Source: Rubrobacter sp. (GTDB lineage Bacteria > Actinomycetota > Rubrobacteria > Rubrobacterales > Rubrobacteraceae). Taken from it: 19,022 nucleotides of DNA. The translations under genes were made by a program, and so were the position numbers. The stretch spans positions 1 to 19,022 of the forward strand of contig JADDPM010000027.1 of the NCBI GenBank assembly GCA_016781885.1, written 5' to 3'. This document shows positions 1-7,315 of the stretch, piece by piece; within the stretch, counting starts at the first letter, position 1, and each line of letters opens with the position of its first letter. A model generated the notes under the pieces. It saw only the letters and a list, made by a program, of their open reading frames with translations, was not told where the DNA came from and searched no databases.

Positions 1-282
1 AGCATAATTTTCAGGGTTGGCGAACCCCCATAACAGTTCGTTCTGTGCTTTATCGATAGAAGTCGGAGAAGCAAACTCGGGCATGACGAGAGACTTCTGC
101 GCCGAGATTCTGTGCACCTTCTCCTGCTGCCCTGACTCTAACTCGATCCACGACCCCAAGCGAGTTTTACCGGAACCGTTGGCTCCCACGATAACTATAG
201 AACCTTTAGTTGAAACAGAGGCGGTAGATGAGGGTGACACACCCGCCTCAGGAAGCGCCAGACTATGAGATTTAGTATCCAT
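1..282 (-). CDS. P-loop AAA/ABC-type ATPase, N-terminal part (runs off left edge)
   Basis: The minus-strand frame from the ATG at 282 stays open for 94 codons to the window edge. After about 30 unstructured residues there is a beta strand (GSIVIVGA) running into a Walker A motif, GANGSGKTR, near residues 38-46, typical of SMC/ABC-like or OLD-like ATPases. A distinctive stretch follows (HRISAQKSL, then SPTSIDKAQNELLWG). The rest, including Walker B, lies outside. Codon use is less GC-rich at third positions (ACT, AAA, TCT, AGT, TTA) than in folD next door, which hints at horizontal acquisition. No Shine-Dalgarno sits at the usual distance; a GGAGGAGGG run is about 25 bases upstream, and the frame stays open upstream, so the start is uncertain. 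ATPases of this kind are common in phage-defence loci, but the function cannot be named from this fragment. Confidence 0.7.
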   Translation of the reverse strand, partial: MDTKSHSLALPEAGVSPSSTASVSTKGSIVIVGANGSGKTRLGSWIELESGQQEKVHRISAQKSLVMPEFASPTSIDKAQNELLWGFANPENYA

Positions 283-384
283 GACTACATAGGTTACAGT
301 GTACCTTGACCCTCCTCCATCTCTTTCTCGCTCTTCAGAAGCCTGCGCGACAGCGTTCTACATCCTGTAGACAAGCGGAAGAAG

Positions 385-1248
385 CTACGCGCTCCCAAAG
401 ACACCCACCTGCGGCCGCGCCGCCTGCAAAGTGTTGTACAGGAGCATCGCCCGCGTCATCGGCCCAACGCCCCCCGGTACCGGCGTAATGTGAGACGCGA
501 CCGGCTCGACCTCGTCAAAGCGAACGTCCCCGACGAGACCGCCGCCTTCCCTGCCGTGGATGCCGACGTCAACGACAATGGCCCCCTCCCTGACGTACTC
601 CGCCCCGACCATCTCCCGCCTGCCGGCCACCACCACGAGGATCTCCGCCCGGCGCGCCACCTCCGGCAAGTCCCTCGTGCGGGAGTGGCAAACAGTAACG
701 GTAGCATTCTCGCGAAGCAGGAGCTGGGCAAGAGGTTTCCCGACCAGGTTCGAGCGCCCGATCACGACGGCCTCTTTCCCTTCAATCTCCGCACCGCTGC
801 GTTTAAGAAGCTGGACCACACCATGCGGCGTACAGGGCAGGAGGCTAGGTAGACCGACCGCGAGCCTCCCCGCGCTCAACGGGCTCAGACCGTCTACGTC
901 CTTCGACGGATCTATCGCGGAGACCAGAGGCAGGGCTTCGAGCCCGGCGGGCAGCGGCAGCTGAATAAAGAACCCGGAGACCGTTGGATCCGCGTTCAAC
1001 TCCTCTACGAGGGCGGCGAGTTCCTTGTGGGAGACATTCGCGTCGAAGCGGTGGGCGCGGGACTCGATGCCGACCTCCTCACAGTCCCTCTGCTTCATGC
1101 GCACGTAGGTCGCCGAGGCCGGATCATCCCCGACCAGCATCACGTCGAGGCGCACCGGGATGTTGCGGCTCTTTAGCTCCGCGACGCCTTCGGCGACCTC
1201 GGCGCGCATCTGCGCGGCAACGGCCTTCCCGTCGAGGATCTCCGCCAA
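385..1248 (-). CDS. folD: Bifunctional methylenetetrahydrofolate dehydrogenase/cyclohydrolase FolD
   Basis: Cytoplasmic one-carbon enzyme that oxidises 5,10-methylene-THF with NADP+ and hydrolyses the methenyl product to 10-formyl-THF. The 287 aa length is normal for the family. Visible signatures are the catalytic Tyr48/Lys52 motif (TYVRMKQRD), QLPLP, the DPSKDVDGL loop, the nucleotide-binding GRSNLVGKPLA, CHSRT, VVDVGIH, and the C-terminal TPVPGGVGPMT. The start is a TTG at 1248 with a weak AGGG upstream; it gives the expected MAEILDGK beginning. The gene begins 10 bp after the stop of the pyrophosphatase gene, so it is probably the last gene of the pcrA-pyrophosphatase-folD unit. Nothing appears broken. 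Confidence 0.97.
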   Translation of the reverse strand: MAEILDGKAVAAQMRAEVAEGVAELKSRNIPVRLDVMLVGDDPASATYVRMKQRDCEEVGIESRAHRFDANVSHKELAALVEELNADPTVSGFFIQLPLPAGLEALPLVSAIDPSKDVDGLSPLSAGRLAVGLPSLLPCTPHGVVQLLKRSGAEIEGKEAVVIGRSNLVGKPLAQLLLRENATVTVCHSRTRDLPEVARRAEILVVVAGRREMVGAEYVREGAIVVDVGIHGREGGGLVGDVRFDEVEPVASHITPVPGGVGPMTRAMLLYNTLQAARPQVGVFGSA

Positions 1249-1258
1249 CGCGGGTTCC

Positions 1259-2881
1259 CTAGAACGCCGCGAGCAGCTTGGGGGCGACCTGCTTCTTGCG
1301 GCTCATCACGCCGGGGAGGTCTATGACGCCGTCCCTTGCTTTGGCATCGAAGACCCGCTCGATGGGGGCACAGTCACCGGCGCACAACAGTTCCGTGCCC
1401 TGGCTGATAATGTCCGTGACCATGAGCGCCGCGAAGAGGTAGCCGTTCTTCGCGCGCAGCTTTTCAAGGGCGTCGAGCATCTCCTCCTGGCGCTCCAGGA
1501 GGCCGGTGCCGACCGTCTCTATCTGAGAGATGCTCATCGAGCCGGCGTCGCCTAAGGCGTACTCCTTCTGGTCTCGGCCGATGATCTCCTCGGCCGACAG
1601 ATCTGAAACGTCCGAGGATGCCTCGAACATCTCCATCCCGAACTCTTTAGCGTCCAGGTCCAGGACCTCTTCCAGGTAGCGGACGACCTCGCGGTCGCGC
1701 TCCGTAGTGGTAACGGAGTTGAAGATTACAGTATCCGAGAGGATCGCCGAAAGCAGCATCCTCGCCGACGGGGCCGACGGCTCCACACCGCTCGCCCTGT
1801 AACGCTCCACGATCAAGGTCGCCGTCGAGCCGACAGGGTCGAAGGTCGCCCGGATCGGCACTTTCGTCTCGATATTGCCGACGTGGTGGTGGTCCAGGAT
1901 CTCTACGACCTCGGCCTGCTCGACACCCGGCACACTCTGGCCCCGCTCGGCGTGATCCACGAGCAGGACCTTCCTGGGCTCGGGGTTCAAGAGGTCGGTG
2001 CGCGTGACGATGCCTAGAGGCCTCTTGTCGTCGTCCACGGTGACGGCCGCCCGGTAGTGGACCGCCATCACGTCGTTGGTGATGTCGGCGATGAGCTCGT
2101 CGGGGCTGACGGTGAGCGGGTCCTCGCTCATCACCTCCCAGCAGGGTACCGAGAGCTGTATCATCCGGCTCGTCACGTAGGAATCTAGAGGACTGAGCAC
2201 GACCGCCGTCCCCTTCTCTTCAGCCAGCCTCAGCACCTCGTCCTCGGGACGGACGCCGTTGGAGACGACCAGAATACCCGCGCCAAGCTCTATCGCCCGC
2301 CGCTGGCCCTTCCTCCTGTCGCCGATTACGACGACGTCCCCCGGCTCGATGGACTTGCCCATCGAGTCGACGCTCATGGAGATCACCCACAGCCTGCCGC
2401 TGGTCTCCCCGTCCTCCCCGGCGAGGAGTTCACCCTCCAGGACCTCGACCATCGAGCCAACGCTGACCGGGGTCGAGGCGAAGGTCGAGGGCTCTCTAGA
2501 CTCCCGGATGTACATACGCGCGAGGCTCCGCTCGCTCACTATACCGACGAGCACGCCGTCGTCGTCCACTATTGGCACCTGGCTTATAGTCCTCTTCGCC
2601 ATCGCGAGCCCGACGTTGCGCAGCGGGTCGTTCTGATGAACTATCGAGATGTCCGTGGACATTACGTCCTTTACCCGCAGCATGATGTGCTTCAAGAGCT
2701 TCGGCTCTTCCGCCCCGCTCTTCTCGAGCGCCCACCGCGTCTGGGCGTTCACCTCCCCGAGCCGCGCCGGGGCGTAGACGTTCTCCGGGTCTAGCCTGCT
2801 TTTTAGCTCCGCGTACCCTATCGCCGAAGCTATCGTGTCCGTGTCCGGGTTACGATGCCCGGTGATGTAGATGTGGCTCAT
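1259..2881 (-). CDS. Family II (Mn-dependent) inorganic pyrophosphatase with CBS-DRTGG-CBS insert
   Basis: Hydrolyses pyrophosphate to phosphate in the cytoplasm. The 540 aa protein starts with the DHH-family metal motif GHRNPDTDT (residues 8-16). It is then interrupted by a regulatory insert: CBS domain about 68-125, DRTGG domain about 138-245 (note DSYVTSRMI), second CBS about 249-300. The catalytic domain resumes with LLVDHAERGQS (D309, H310) and the DHHH motif (330-333), then DPVGSTAT. The DHHA2 domain ends with SRKKQ, the usual substrate-binding motif. Characterised CBS-PPases are inhibited by AMP/ADP and activated by ATP or diadenosine polyphosphates through the CBS/DRTGG insert; that is family knowledge. 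ATG at 2881 with GGGGAG 3 bases upstream. It lies 19 bp after pcrA and is probably co-transcribed. Confidence 0.95.
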   Translation of the reverse strand: MSHIYITGHRNPDTDTIASAIGYAELKSRLDPENVYAPARLGEVNAQTRWALEKSGAEEPKLLKHIMLRVKDVMSTDISIVHQNDPLRNVGLAMAKRTISQVPIVDDDGVLVGIVSERSLARMYIRESREPSTFASTPVSVGSMVEVLEGELLAGEDGETSGRLWVISMSVDSMGKSIEPGDVVVIGDRRKGQRRAIELGAGILVVSNGVRPEDEVLRLAEEKGTAVVLSPLDSYVTSRMIQLSVPCWEVMSEDPLTVSPDELIADITNDVMAVHYRAAVTVDDDKRPLGIVTRTDLLNPEPRKVLLVDHAERGQSVPGVEQAEVVEILDHHHVGNIETKVPIRATFDPVGSTATLIVERYRASGVEPSAPSARMLLSAILSDTVIFNSVTTTERDREVVRYLEEVLDLDAKEFGMEMFEASSDVSDLSAEEIIGRDQKEYALGDAGSMSISQIETVGTGLLERQEEMLDALEKLRAKNGYLFAALMVTDIISQGTELLCAGDCAPIERVFDAKARDGVIDLPGVMSRKKQVAPKLLAAF

Positions 2882-2900
2882 ACTCTCCCCTTCCAGGCGC

Positions 2901-5045
2901 TCACGCCCTGCTCAAAGGCGCCAGCTCCGGCACGAAGATCTTCTCCTGTCCCCCGAACCGCACGACGACCTTCCCGTCCCGCGCCTCGACGACCTCCCCG
3001 ACCCCGAACTTGGCGTGGCGCACCTTCTCTCCTGCGCTGAAGCCAACGGTAGCCGTCGCCCTCTCCGAATTCCTCTCGCGCCGCGGGAGAGCCGCGCCCC
3101 ACCCGCCGCCGCGCCCCGCAGATGTACCCGGTACGGTACCCGCCTTGAACTTCTCCGGTATCTCCGAGAGGAAGCGCGAGGGCATCTGGTACTCCCGCTC
3201 CCCGTAGGTCGAGCGTACCCGGGCATAGGTAAGCGTCAGCGTCTTCCTGGCGCGGGTGATCCCCACGTAGCACAGCCGCCGCTCCTCCTCCAGGTTCTGC
3301 TCGTCCAGAGACCGCGCGTGCGGGAAGGTCCCCTCCTCCATCCCCACGATGAACACGTGGTCGTACTCGAGCCCCTTGGCGTTGTGGAGCGTCATCAGCG
3401 TAACTCGCCCCTCGCCCGTCAGCTTGTCCGCCTCCGAGAAGAGCGCCTGCTCCTGCAAGAAGCCGTCCAGCGTCGCCTCCAGGGGACCCGCCATCCGCTC
3501 ATACTCCGCCGCCGCGTTCACGAGCTCCTGAAGGTTCTCCAGGCGAGACTCAGCCTCCACCGTCGCCTCGGCTTCGAGCTCCTTCCCGTACCCCGACTCG
3601 TCGAGCACCGCCTGCATCATCTCCGAAGGCGGGATCTCCCTCGCCGCGACTCGCCACCCCTCGAAAAGCTCCCGCACCTTCGCGCAGGCCTTCCTCGCCG
3701 CCCCCGAGAGCCCGGCCTCGTCTGCCTCGGCCAGAGAGTCGTAGAGAGAGATGCCGTTCCGCTGCGCGTACTCGGAGAGGCGCGCCACAGAGGTAGCCCC
3801 GAGGCCACGTTTGGGGACGTTGATAATCCGCTCCAACGAGACCGAGTCGTTAGGGTTGGAGATCACTGAGAGGTAAGCCATAGCGTCCTTGATCTCCGCC
3901 CGCTCGTAGAACCTCACCCCCCCGACGATCTGGTATGGCACCCCCTCCCGCACCAGCACGTCCTCCAACGTCCTGCTCTGGGCGTTCGTCCGGTAGAACA
4001 CCGCGATGTCCCGCAGGCTCTCACCCCCGTCCGCGAGCCTGCGTATCTCCGAGACCACGAACCGTGCCTCCGCATAATCGTCCGCCGCCGTGAAGAGCCG
4101 GATCCGCTCCCCCTCATCTCCGGCCGTCCACAGCTCCTTGGCCTTGCGTGAAGCGTTGTTCGCCACCACCGCGTTCGCCGCGCTCAGTATCGTCTGTGTC
4201 GAACGATAGTTCTGCTCCAGCTTTACGACCTTCGCCTCTGGATAGTCCCGCTCGAAATCCAGGATGTTCCGGATATCCGCTCCTCGCCAGCTGTACACTG
4301 ACTGATCGTCGTCGCCAACGACACATAAGTTGCGATGTGCGGCGGCCAGGATGTTCACCAGACGGTATTGGGCGTGGTTGGTGTCCTGATACTCGTCCAC
4401 GTGAATGTACCTGAAACGATGCTGGTAGCGCTCCCGGACCTCGGGGAAGACTTCGAGGAGGGCGACGGTCTGCATGATGAGGTCGTCGAAGTCCATGGCG
4501 TTGTTCTCGTAGAGACGTTTCTGGTAGAGATCGTAGACCTCGGCGACGTTCTCGGCCATGAAGCCCTCGGTCTGGCGCAGGTAGTCGTTCGAATCCAGGA
4601 GGAGGTTCTTGGCAGCGGAGATCTGGGCGTGGAACGACCTCGGGTTGAAGCGCTTGGGGTCCTTACCGAGCTCGACGATGCAGCGTTTTATGAGCCTGAC
4701 TTGATCCGCAGAGTCGTAGATCGTGAACTCCCGCCGGTACCCTAGCTTCTCGGCGTGGACCCGCAACACCCGCGCGCAGAAAGCATGGAAGGTAGAGACC
4801 CACATCTTGCGTGACTCGGGTCCTACTAGCAACGCCACCCGGTCTTTCATCTCCTTGGCAGCCTTGTTGGTGAAGGTGATCGCCAGGATCTCGTCAGGCT
4901 CCGCCAGCCCCTGCTCCAAGAGATAGGCGATGCGATGCGTGAGCACGCGCGTCTTGCCGCTGCCGGCGCCGGCGAGGATGAGTAAGGGTCCTTCGGTATG
5001 CGTGACGGCGTCGAACTGTGTGCGGTTTAGCTGATCCAGAAGCAC
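2901..5045 (-). CDS. pcrA: ATP-dependent DNA helicase PcrA (UvrD/Rep family, SF1A)
   Basis: 3'-5' DNA helicase for repair, replication restart and clearing stalled RNA polymerase. All SF1 motifs are intact in 714 aa: Q-motif (LNRTQFDAV), Walker A AGAGSGKT (25-32), Ia ITFTNKAAKEM, II VDEYQDTN, III DDDQSVYSWRGAD, IV QNYRST, V TLHNAKGLEYDHVFI, VI RRLCYVGITRARK. The last 45 residues (KVRHAKFGVGEVVEARDG onward) match the PcrA Tudor-like domain that contacts RNA polymerase. This, with the overall length, favours PcrA over RecB-like relatives. The start is a GTG at 5045 giving the normal N terminus. No Shine-Dalgarno precedes it; instead TGCTATACT ends 7 bases upstream, suggesting a leaderless transcript. 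First gene of the unit leading to folD. Confidence 0.95.
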   Translation of the reverse strand: MLLDQLNRTQFDAVTHTEGPLLILAGAGSGKTRVLTHRIAYLLEQGLAEPDEILAITFTNKAAKEMKDRVALLVGPESRKMWVSTFHAFCARVLRVHAEKLGYRREFTIYDSADQVRLIKRCIVELGKDPKRFNPRSFHAQISAAKNLLLDSNDYLRQTEGFMAENVAEVYDLYQKRLYENNAMDFDDLIMQTVALLEVFPEVRERYQHRFRYIHVDEYQDTNHAQYRLVNILAAAHRNLCVVGDDDQSVYSWRGADIRNILDFERDYPEAKVVKLEQNYRSTQTILSAANAVVANNASRKAKELWTAGDEGERIRLFTAADDYAEARFVVSEIRRLADGGESLRDIAVFYRTNAQSRTLEDVLVREGVPYQIVGGVRFYERAEIKDAMAYLSVISNPNDSVSLERIINVPKRGLGATSVARLSEYAQRNGISLYDSLAEADEAGLSGAARKACAKVRELFEGWRVAAREIPPSEMMQAVLDESGYGKELEAEATVEAESRLENLQELVNAAAEYERMAGPLEATLDGFLQEQALFSEADKLTGEGRVTLMTLHNAKGLEYDHVFIVGMEEGTFPHARSLDEQNLEEERRLCYVGITRARKTLTLTYARVRSTYGEREYQMPSRFLSEIPEKFKAGTVPGTSAGRGGGWGAALPRRERNSERATATVGFSAGEKVRHAKFGVGEVVEARDGKVVVRFGGQEKIFVPELAPLSRA

Positions 5046-5054
5046 GCAGAGGAG

Positions 5055-5063
5055 TATAGCAGT
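5055..5063 (-). promoter_or_regulatory. Extended -10 promoter of pcrA, probably leaderless
   Basis: On the minus strand TGCTATACT reads as an extended -10 (TGn then TATACT), followed by only 7 bases before the pcrA GTG. No purine-rich ribosome site lies between, so transcription is expected to start at or next to the start codon. No good -35 is seen, as is common with extended -10 promoters. Confidence 0.5.
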
Positions 5064-5102
5064 AGGAGGCTCCGCTCCGCCCGATCATGACCCGGGTCGG
5101 TT

Positions 5103-5120
5103 GTAGAGTACGGCCTCTAC
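5103..5120. promoter_or_regulatory. 6-bp inverted repeat between divergent pcrA and small ORF
   Basis: GTAGAG, a 6-base spacer, then CTCTAC form a perfect dyad in the 130 bp between the divergent starts of pcrA (5045) and the small protein gene (5176). The position suits an operator. No matching regulator can be named, and a dyad of this size can occur by chance. Confidence 0.3.
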
Positions 5121-5175
5121 TACGAGGGTACAAACGGATACGTCAGGAGGAAGAGGCAGATCAGGAGGCGAGAGC

Positions 5176-5460
5176 ATGGAAGGCACCAGGCGGCGTCGCG
5201 AGTTCGAGGTAGCCATAAGAGACGCGGTCGCCAGGCTGAGGCGGGAGGGCAAAGACCGCATCGAGAGGGCCCACGTGGAAGAAATCGGGGGAAGATACGA
5301 GCTCAGCCCGGAGGAGGCCCGCGAGCTGTTCGTGGACTCCAGGGGCGACGTGTGGAAGGGCGAGTTCGTCGAGAGCGCCGAGGAGCCAGGCTGGGAGGCG
5401 GTCAGGCTGGAGAGCGTTCCCTCTTCTGCGACGGACGCCCCCGACGACCTTAGCGTATAG
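5176..5460 (+). CDS. Small uncharacterised charged protein (94 aa)
   Basis: ATG at 5176 is preceded by AGGAGG with 7 bases spacing, a strong ribosome site, and the codon pattern is typical of this high-GC genome, so I take it as a real gene. The 94 aa product is soluble and highly charged. It appears mainly helical, with an Arg-rich start (TRRRREFE) and two short helices around AHVEEIGGRYELSPEEARELF that could resemble a helix-turn-helix, followed by a likely beta hairpin (DVWKGEFV). There is no signal peptide, cysteine cluster or membrane segment. It is the only complete protein gene I call on the plus strand and is divergent from pcrA. No family recognised; function unknown. Confidence 0.7.
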   Translation: MEGTRRRREFEVAIRDAVARLRREGKDRIERAHVEEIGGRYELSPEEARELFVDSRGDVWKGEFVESAEEPGWEAVRLESVPSSATDAPDDLSV

Positions 5461-5500
5461 CTCGAGGCGGACCGTCCGGTATTCGTGAAGCCTCACGACG

Positions 5501-5523
5501 GGTACGACGGTAAAGCTCGTACC
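5501..5523 (+). terminator. Weak hairpin after the small ORF
   Basis: GGTACGA and TCGTACC pair perfectly over 7 bp around a 9-base loop, 40 bases after the stop at 5460. There is no clear T-run after it, so it is only a possible terminator. Confidence 0.35.
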
Positions 5524-5602
5524 TTAGAGCGTCCCGAATTCTAGTGTTGAAGTGTGCGGGGCCGTAAGGAGATGTGAGCCCCAAGAATCGTAGCGAGAGC
5601 GA

Positions 5603-5661
5603 TATGCGAGCGTTGCCGCTTTCCAACCTTCGCCGTGCACAGTGAAGTAAACGCTCGCATA
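5603..5661. repeat. 12-bp perfect inverted repeat between convergent genes
   Basis: TATGCGAGCGTT (5603-5614) is matched by its exact reverse complement AACGCTCGCATA (5650-5661), 35 bases apart. Inside, at 5628-5647, is a second, imperfect palindrome centred on GTGCAC with CTTC/GAAG ends. The element sits between the converging small gene and the sulfatase gene. It could be a bidirectional terminator or a REP-like palindromic repeat; no T-run supports simple termination. Confidence 0.6.
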
Positions 5662-5713
5662 AGCCGGACCTTCAGGGAAAGGAAGGAAAGGATGAAGTAG
5701 GTCACTACCACCG

Positions 5714-7279
5714 CTAGGTCGCGTCCTCGGCCTCCCGGCATCCGTCTTCGGAGCAGCCTCTCAACGCCTCCAACCTCGCCTCCAGGTCCTCGACCAGCGT
5801 GGGATCGGCGCTCTCATAGACGTTGTCCAGCTCGTAAGGGTCGGCCTCCAGGTCGTAGAGCTCCCTCTCACCGTTCTCATATTCGATGTATTTATGGGTA
5901 CCGGTCCTGATGGCCTCGTAGGGGGGCGCGCCACGGTCGGCCTTGCCTTTGCCCTTACCTTTGCCTTTGCCTTCGTCGTTCGCTTCCTCCTCGCCGCTCT
6001 GTCCTGTGTTCAACCTCTCTATAAGGATGGACGAACGCCACGCAGGACCTTCGCCACGGAGCAGCGGCGCGAAGGAACGGCCGTCAGACGGGAACTCCAC
6101 GCCCGCCAGGTCTGCGAAGGTAGGAGCAAAGTCGGTGTTGATGGTCAACTTCTCTGTCTCCGAGCCGGCGGGCACTCCCGGTCCCCGGACGAATAGGGGC
6201 ACTCGGGCGGACTCCTCGTAGGGACGGTTCTTCCCTTTCGGTATGCGATGCTCGCCGCCCTCCCAGCCATTGTCGGAGGTGAAGAAGATATAGGTATTCT
6301 CGAGCTCTCCGGCGGCCTCCAGCTCCTCGACTAGCGAGGCGACCATCTCGTCTACGGCCAGCATGCTTTCAAGGCGCTGCCGGTAGTAATCGTCGATCTC
6401 GGAGATCTCTTCGTCGGAGAGGAGATTACTGTCCCCGACGTGAGAGGGCTTGTCCGAGACGTCCTCCTCGTTGAACGACGGGGGGCGGGGACCCTCCTCC
6501 TCGGCGAACTCGCCCTCGTGGCGCTCGGCGGGGGTAGCCGGCCCGTGCGGCGCCGTCGGGGCAACGTACATGAAGAAGGGACTCGAATCAGACGCGGCAC
6601 GCCCGACGAAGTCCGTCGCCTGCCCGGAGAGGACGTCGGTGAAGAAGTCCTCGGTCTCGCTCCCGTAGGAGACGACCTCGCCGTTCTCGTTCATCCGGTA
6701 GTCGTAGAGCTGCTGGCCGTCCAGCTTGCCATACCACTCATTCCAGCCGGGCGGGACGTGAGTATCGTCGTCGCTGGGGTAGCCGTTAAGGTACTTGCCG
6801 AAGAAGGCGGTCTGGTAGCCGCCCTCTTGCAGGCTGACGGCGATCGAGTTTTCCTCGTGTCCCTCGGAGAGGAACTTTTCGAAGCCCCCGGATGGAGGAT
6901 TGTTGCTCAATACCTCATGGTTGTGGTCGTAGAGGCCGGTGAGGATGGTTGCCCGTGAGGGGCAGCACACCGGGTGGCTGACGAAGGCCTCCTCGAAAGA
7001 TGTTCCCTCCTCTACGAGCAAGGAGTTTATACCGGACATTCTCTGTGCGGAGGCGTAGTCCAGGTCGTCGGTGAGAACGAAGATCATGTTCGGCTGGTCG
7101 GCGGAGGCTTCTGCTTTCTCCTGGGTTGCGCCGGGTTGAGTAGAGGCTTGCGTTTCTTCTTGAGGAGACCCCTCGGTCCCTCCCGAGCAGCCGAGGGCGA
7201 GGAGGGCCGCCAGGAGGCACGCCAGGACGCCGAGAAACCTCCCCCTCGCTCTAAACTCACCACTGCTCCTCATTAGCAT
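5714..7279 (-). CDS. Secreted sulfatase lipoprotein (arylsulfatase/GlcNAc-6-sulfatase-like)
   Basis: Hydrolyses sulfate esters outside the cytoplasmic membrane. From the ATG at 7279 the product is 521 aa; an upstream GTG at 7309 would add 10 residues. The N terminus has a hydrophobic stretch and a lipobox (ALLALGC, Cys31), then an acidic/Thr-rich linker. The sulfatase core follows: TDDLD (metal Asp pair), VCCPSRATILTG with the first Cys of CxPSR as formylglycine site, GKYLNGY, PHGP, and SDNGWEGGEHR. The C terminus has LYDLEADPYELDN, usual for this family. A low-complexity EGKGKGKGKGKAD stretch is inserted in the C-terminal region. Activity needs a formylglycine-generating enzyme not seen here. 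It starts 36 bp after the membrane protein gene and is likely co-transcribed. The exact substrate cannot be read. Confidence 0.9.
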   Translation of the reverse strand: MLMRSSGEFRARGRFLGVLACLLAALLALGCSGGTEGSPQEETQASTQPGATQEKAEASADQPNMIFVLTDDLDYASAQRMSGINSLLVEEGTSFEEAFVSHPVCCPSRATILTGLYDHNHEVLSNNPPSGGFEKFLSEGHEENSIAVSLQEGGYQTAFFGKYLNGYPSDDDTHVPPGWNEWYGKLDGQQLYDYRMNENGEVVSYGSETEDFFTDVLSGQATDFVGRAASDSSPFFMYVAPTAPHGPATPAERHEGEFAEEEGPRPPSFNEEDVSDKPSHVGDSNLLSDEEISEIDDYYRQRLESMLAVDEMVASLVEELEAAGELENTYIFFTSDNGWEGGEHRIPKGKNRPYEESARVPLFVRGPGVPAGSETEKLTINTDFAPTFADLAGVEFPSDGRSFAPLLRGEGPAWRSSILIERLNTGQSGEEEANDEGKGKGKGKGKADRGAPPYEAIRTGTHKYIEYENGERELYDLEADPYELDNVYESADPTLVEDLEARLEALRGCSEDGCREAEDAT

Positions 7280-7315
7280 TACACCCGCCCTATGCAAGGA
7301 TCGTCTCACCTTATT

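Noticed and set aside
2871..3869. Plus-strand open frame of 332 codons opposite pcrA
   Set aside because: Overlaps the conserved helicase throughout; Arg/Leu/Pro-rich shadow.
5541..5741. 66-codon minus-strand frame beyond the sulfatase stop
   Set aside because: Starts inside the sulfatase 3' end without a ribosome site and covers the inverted repeat; no motifs.
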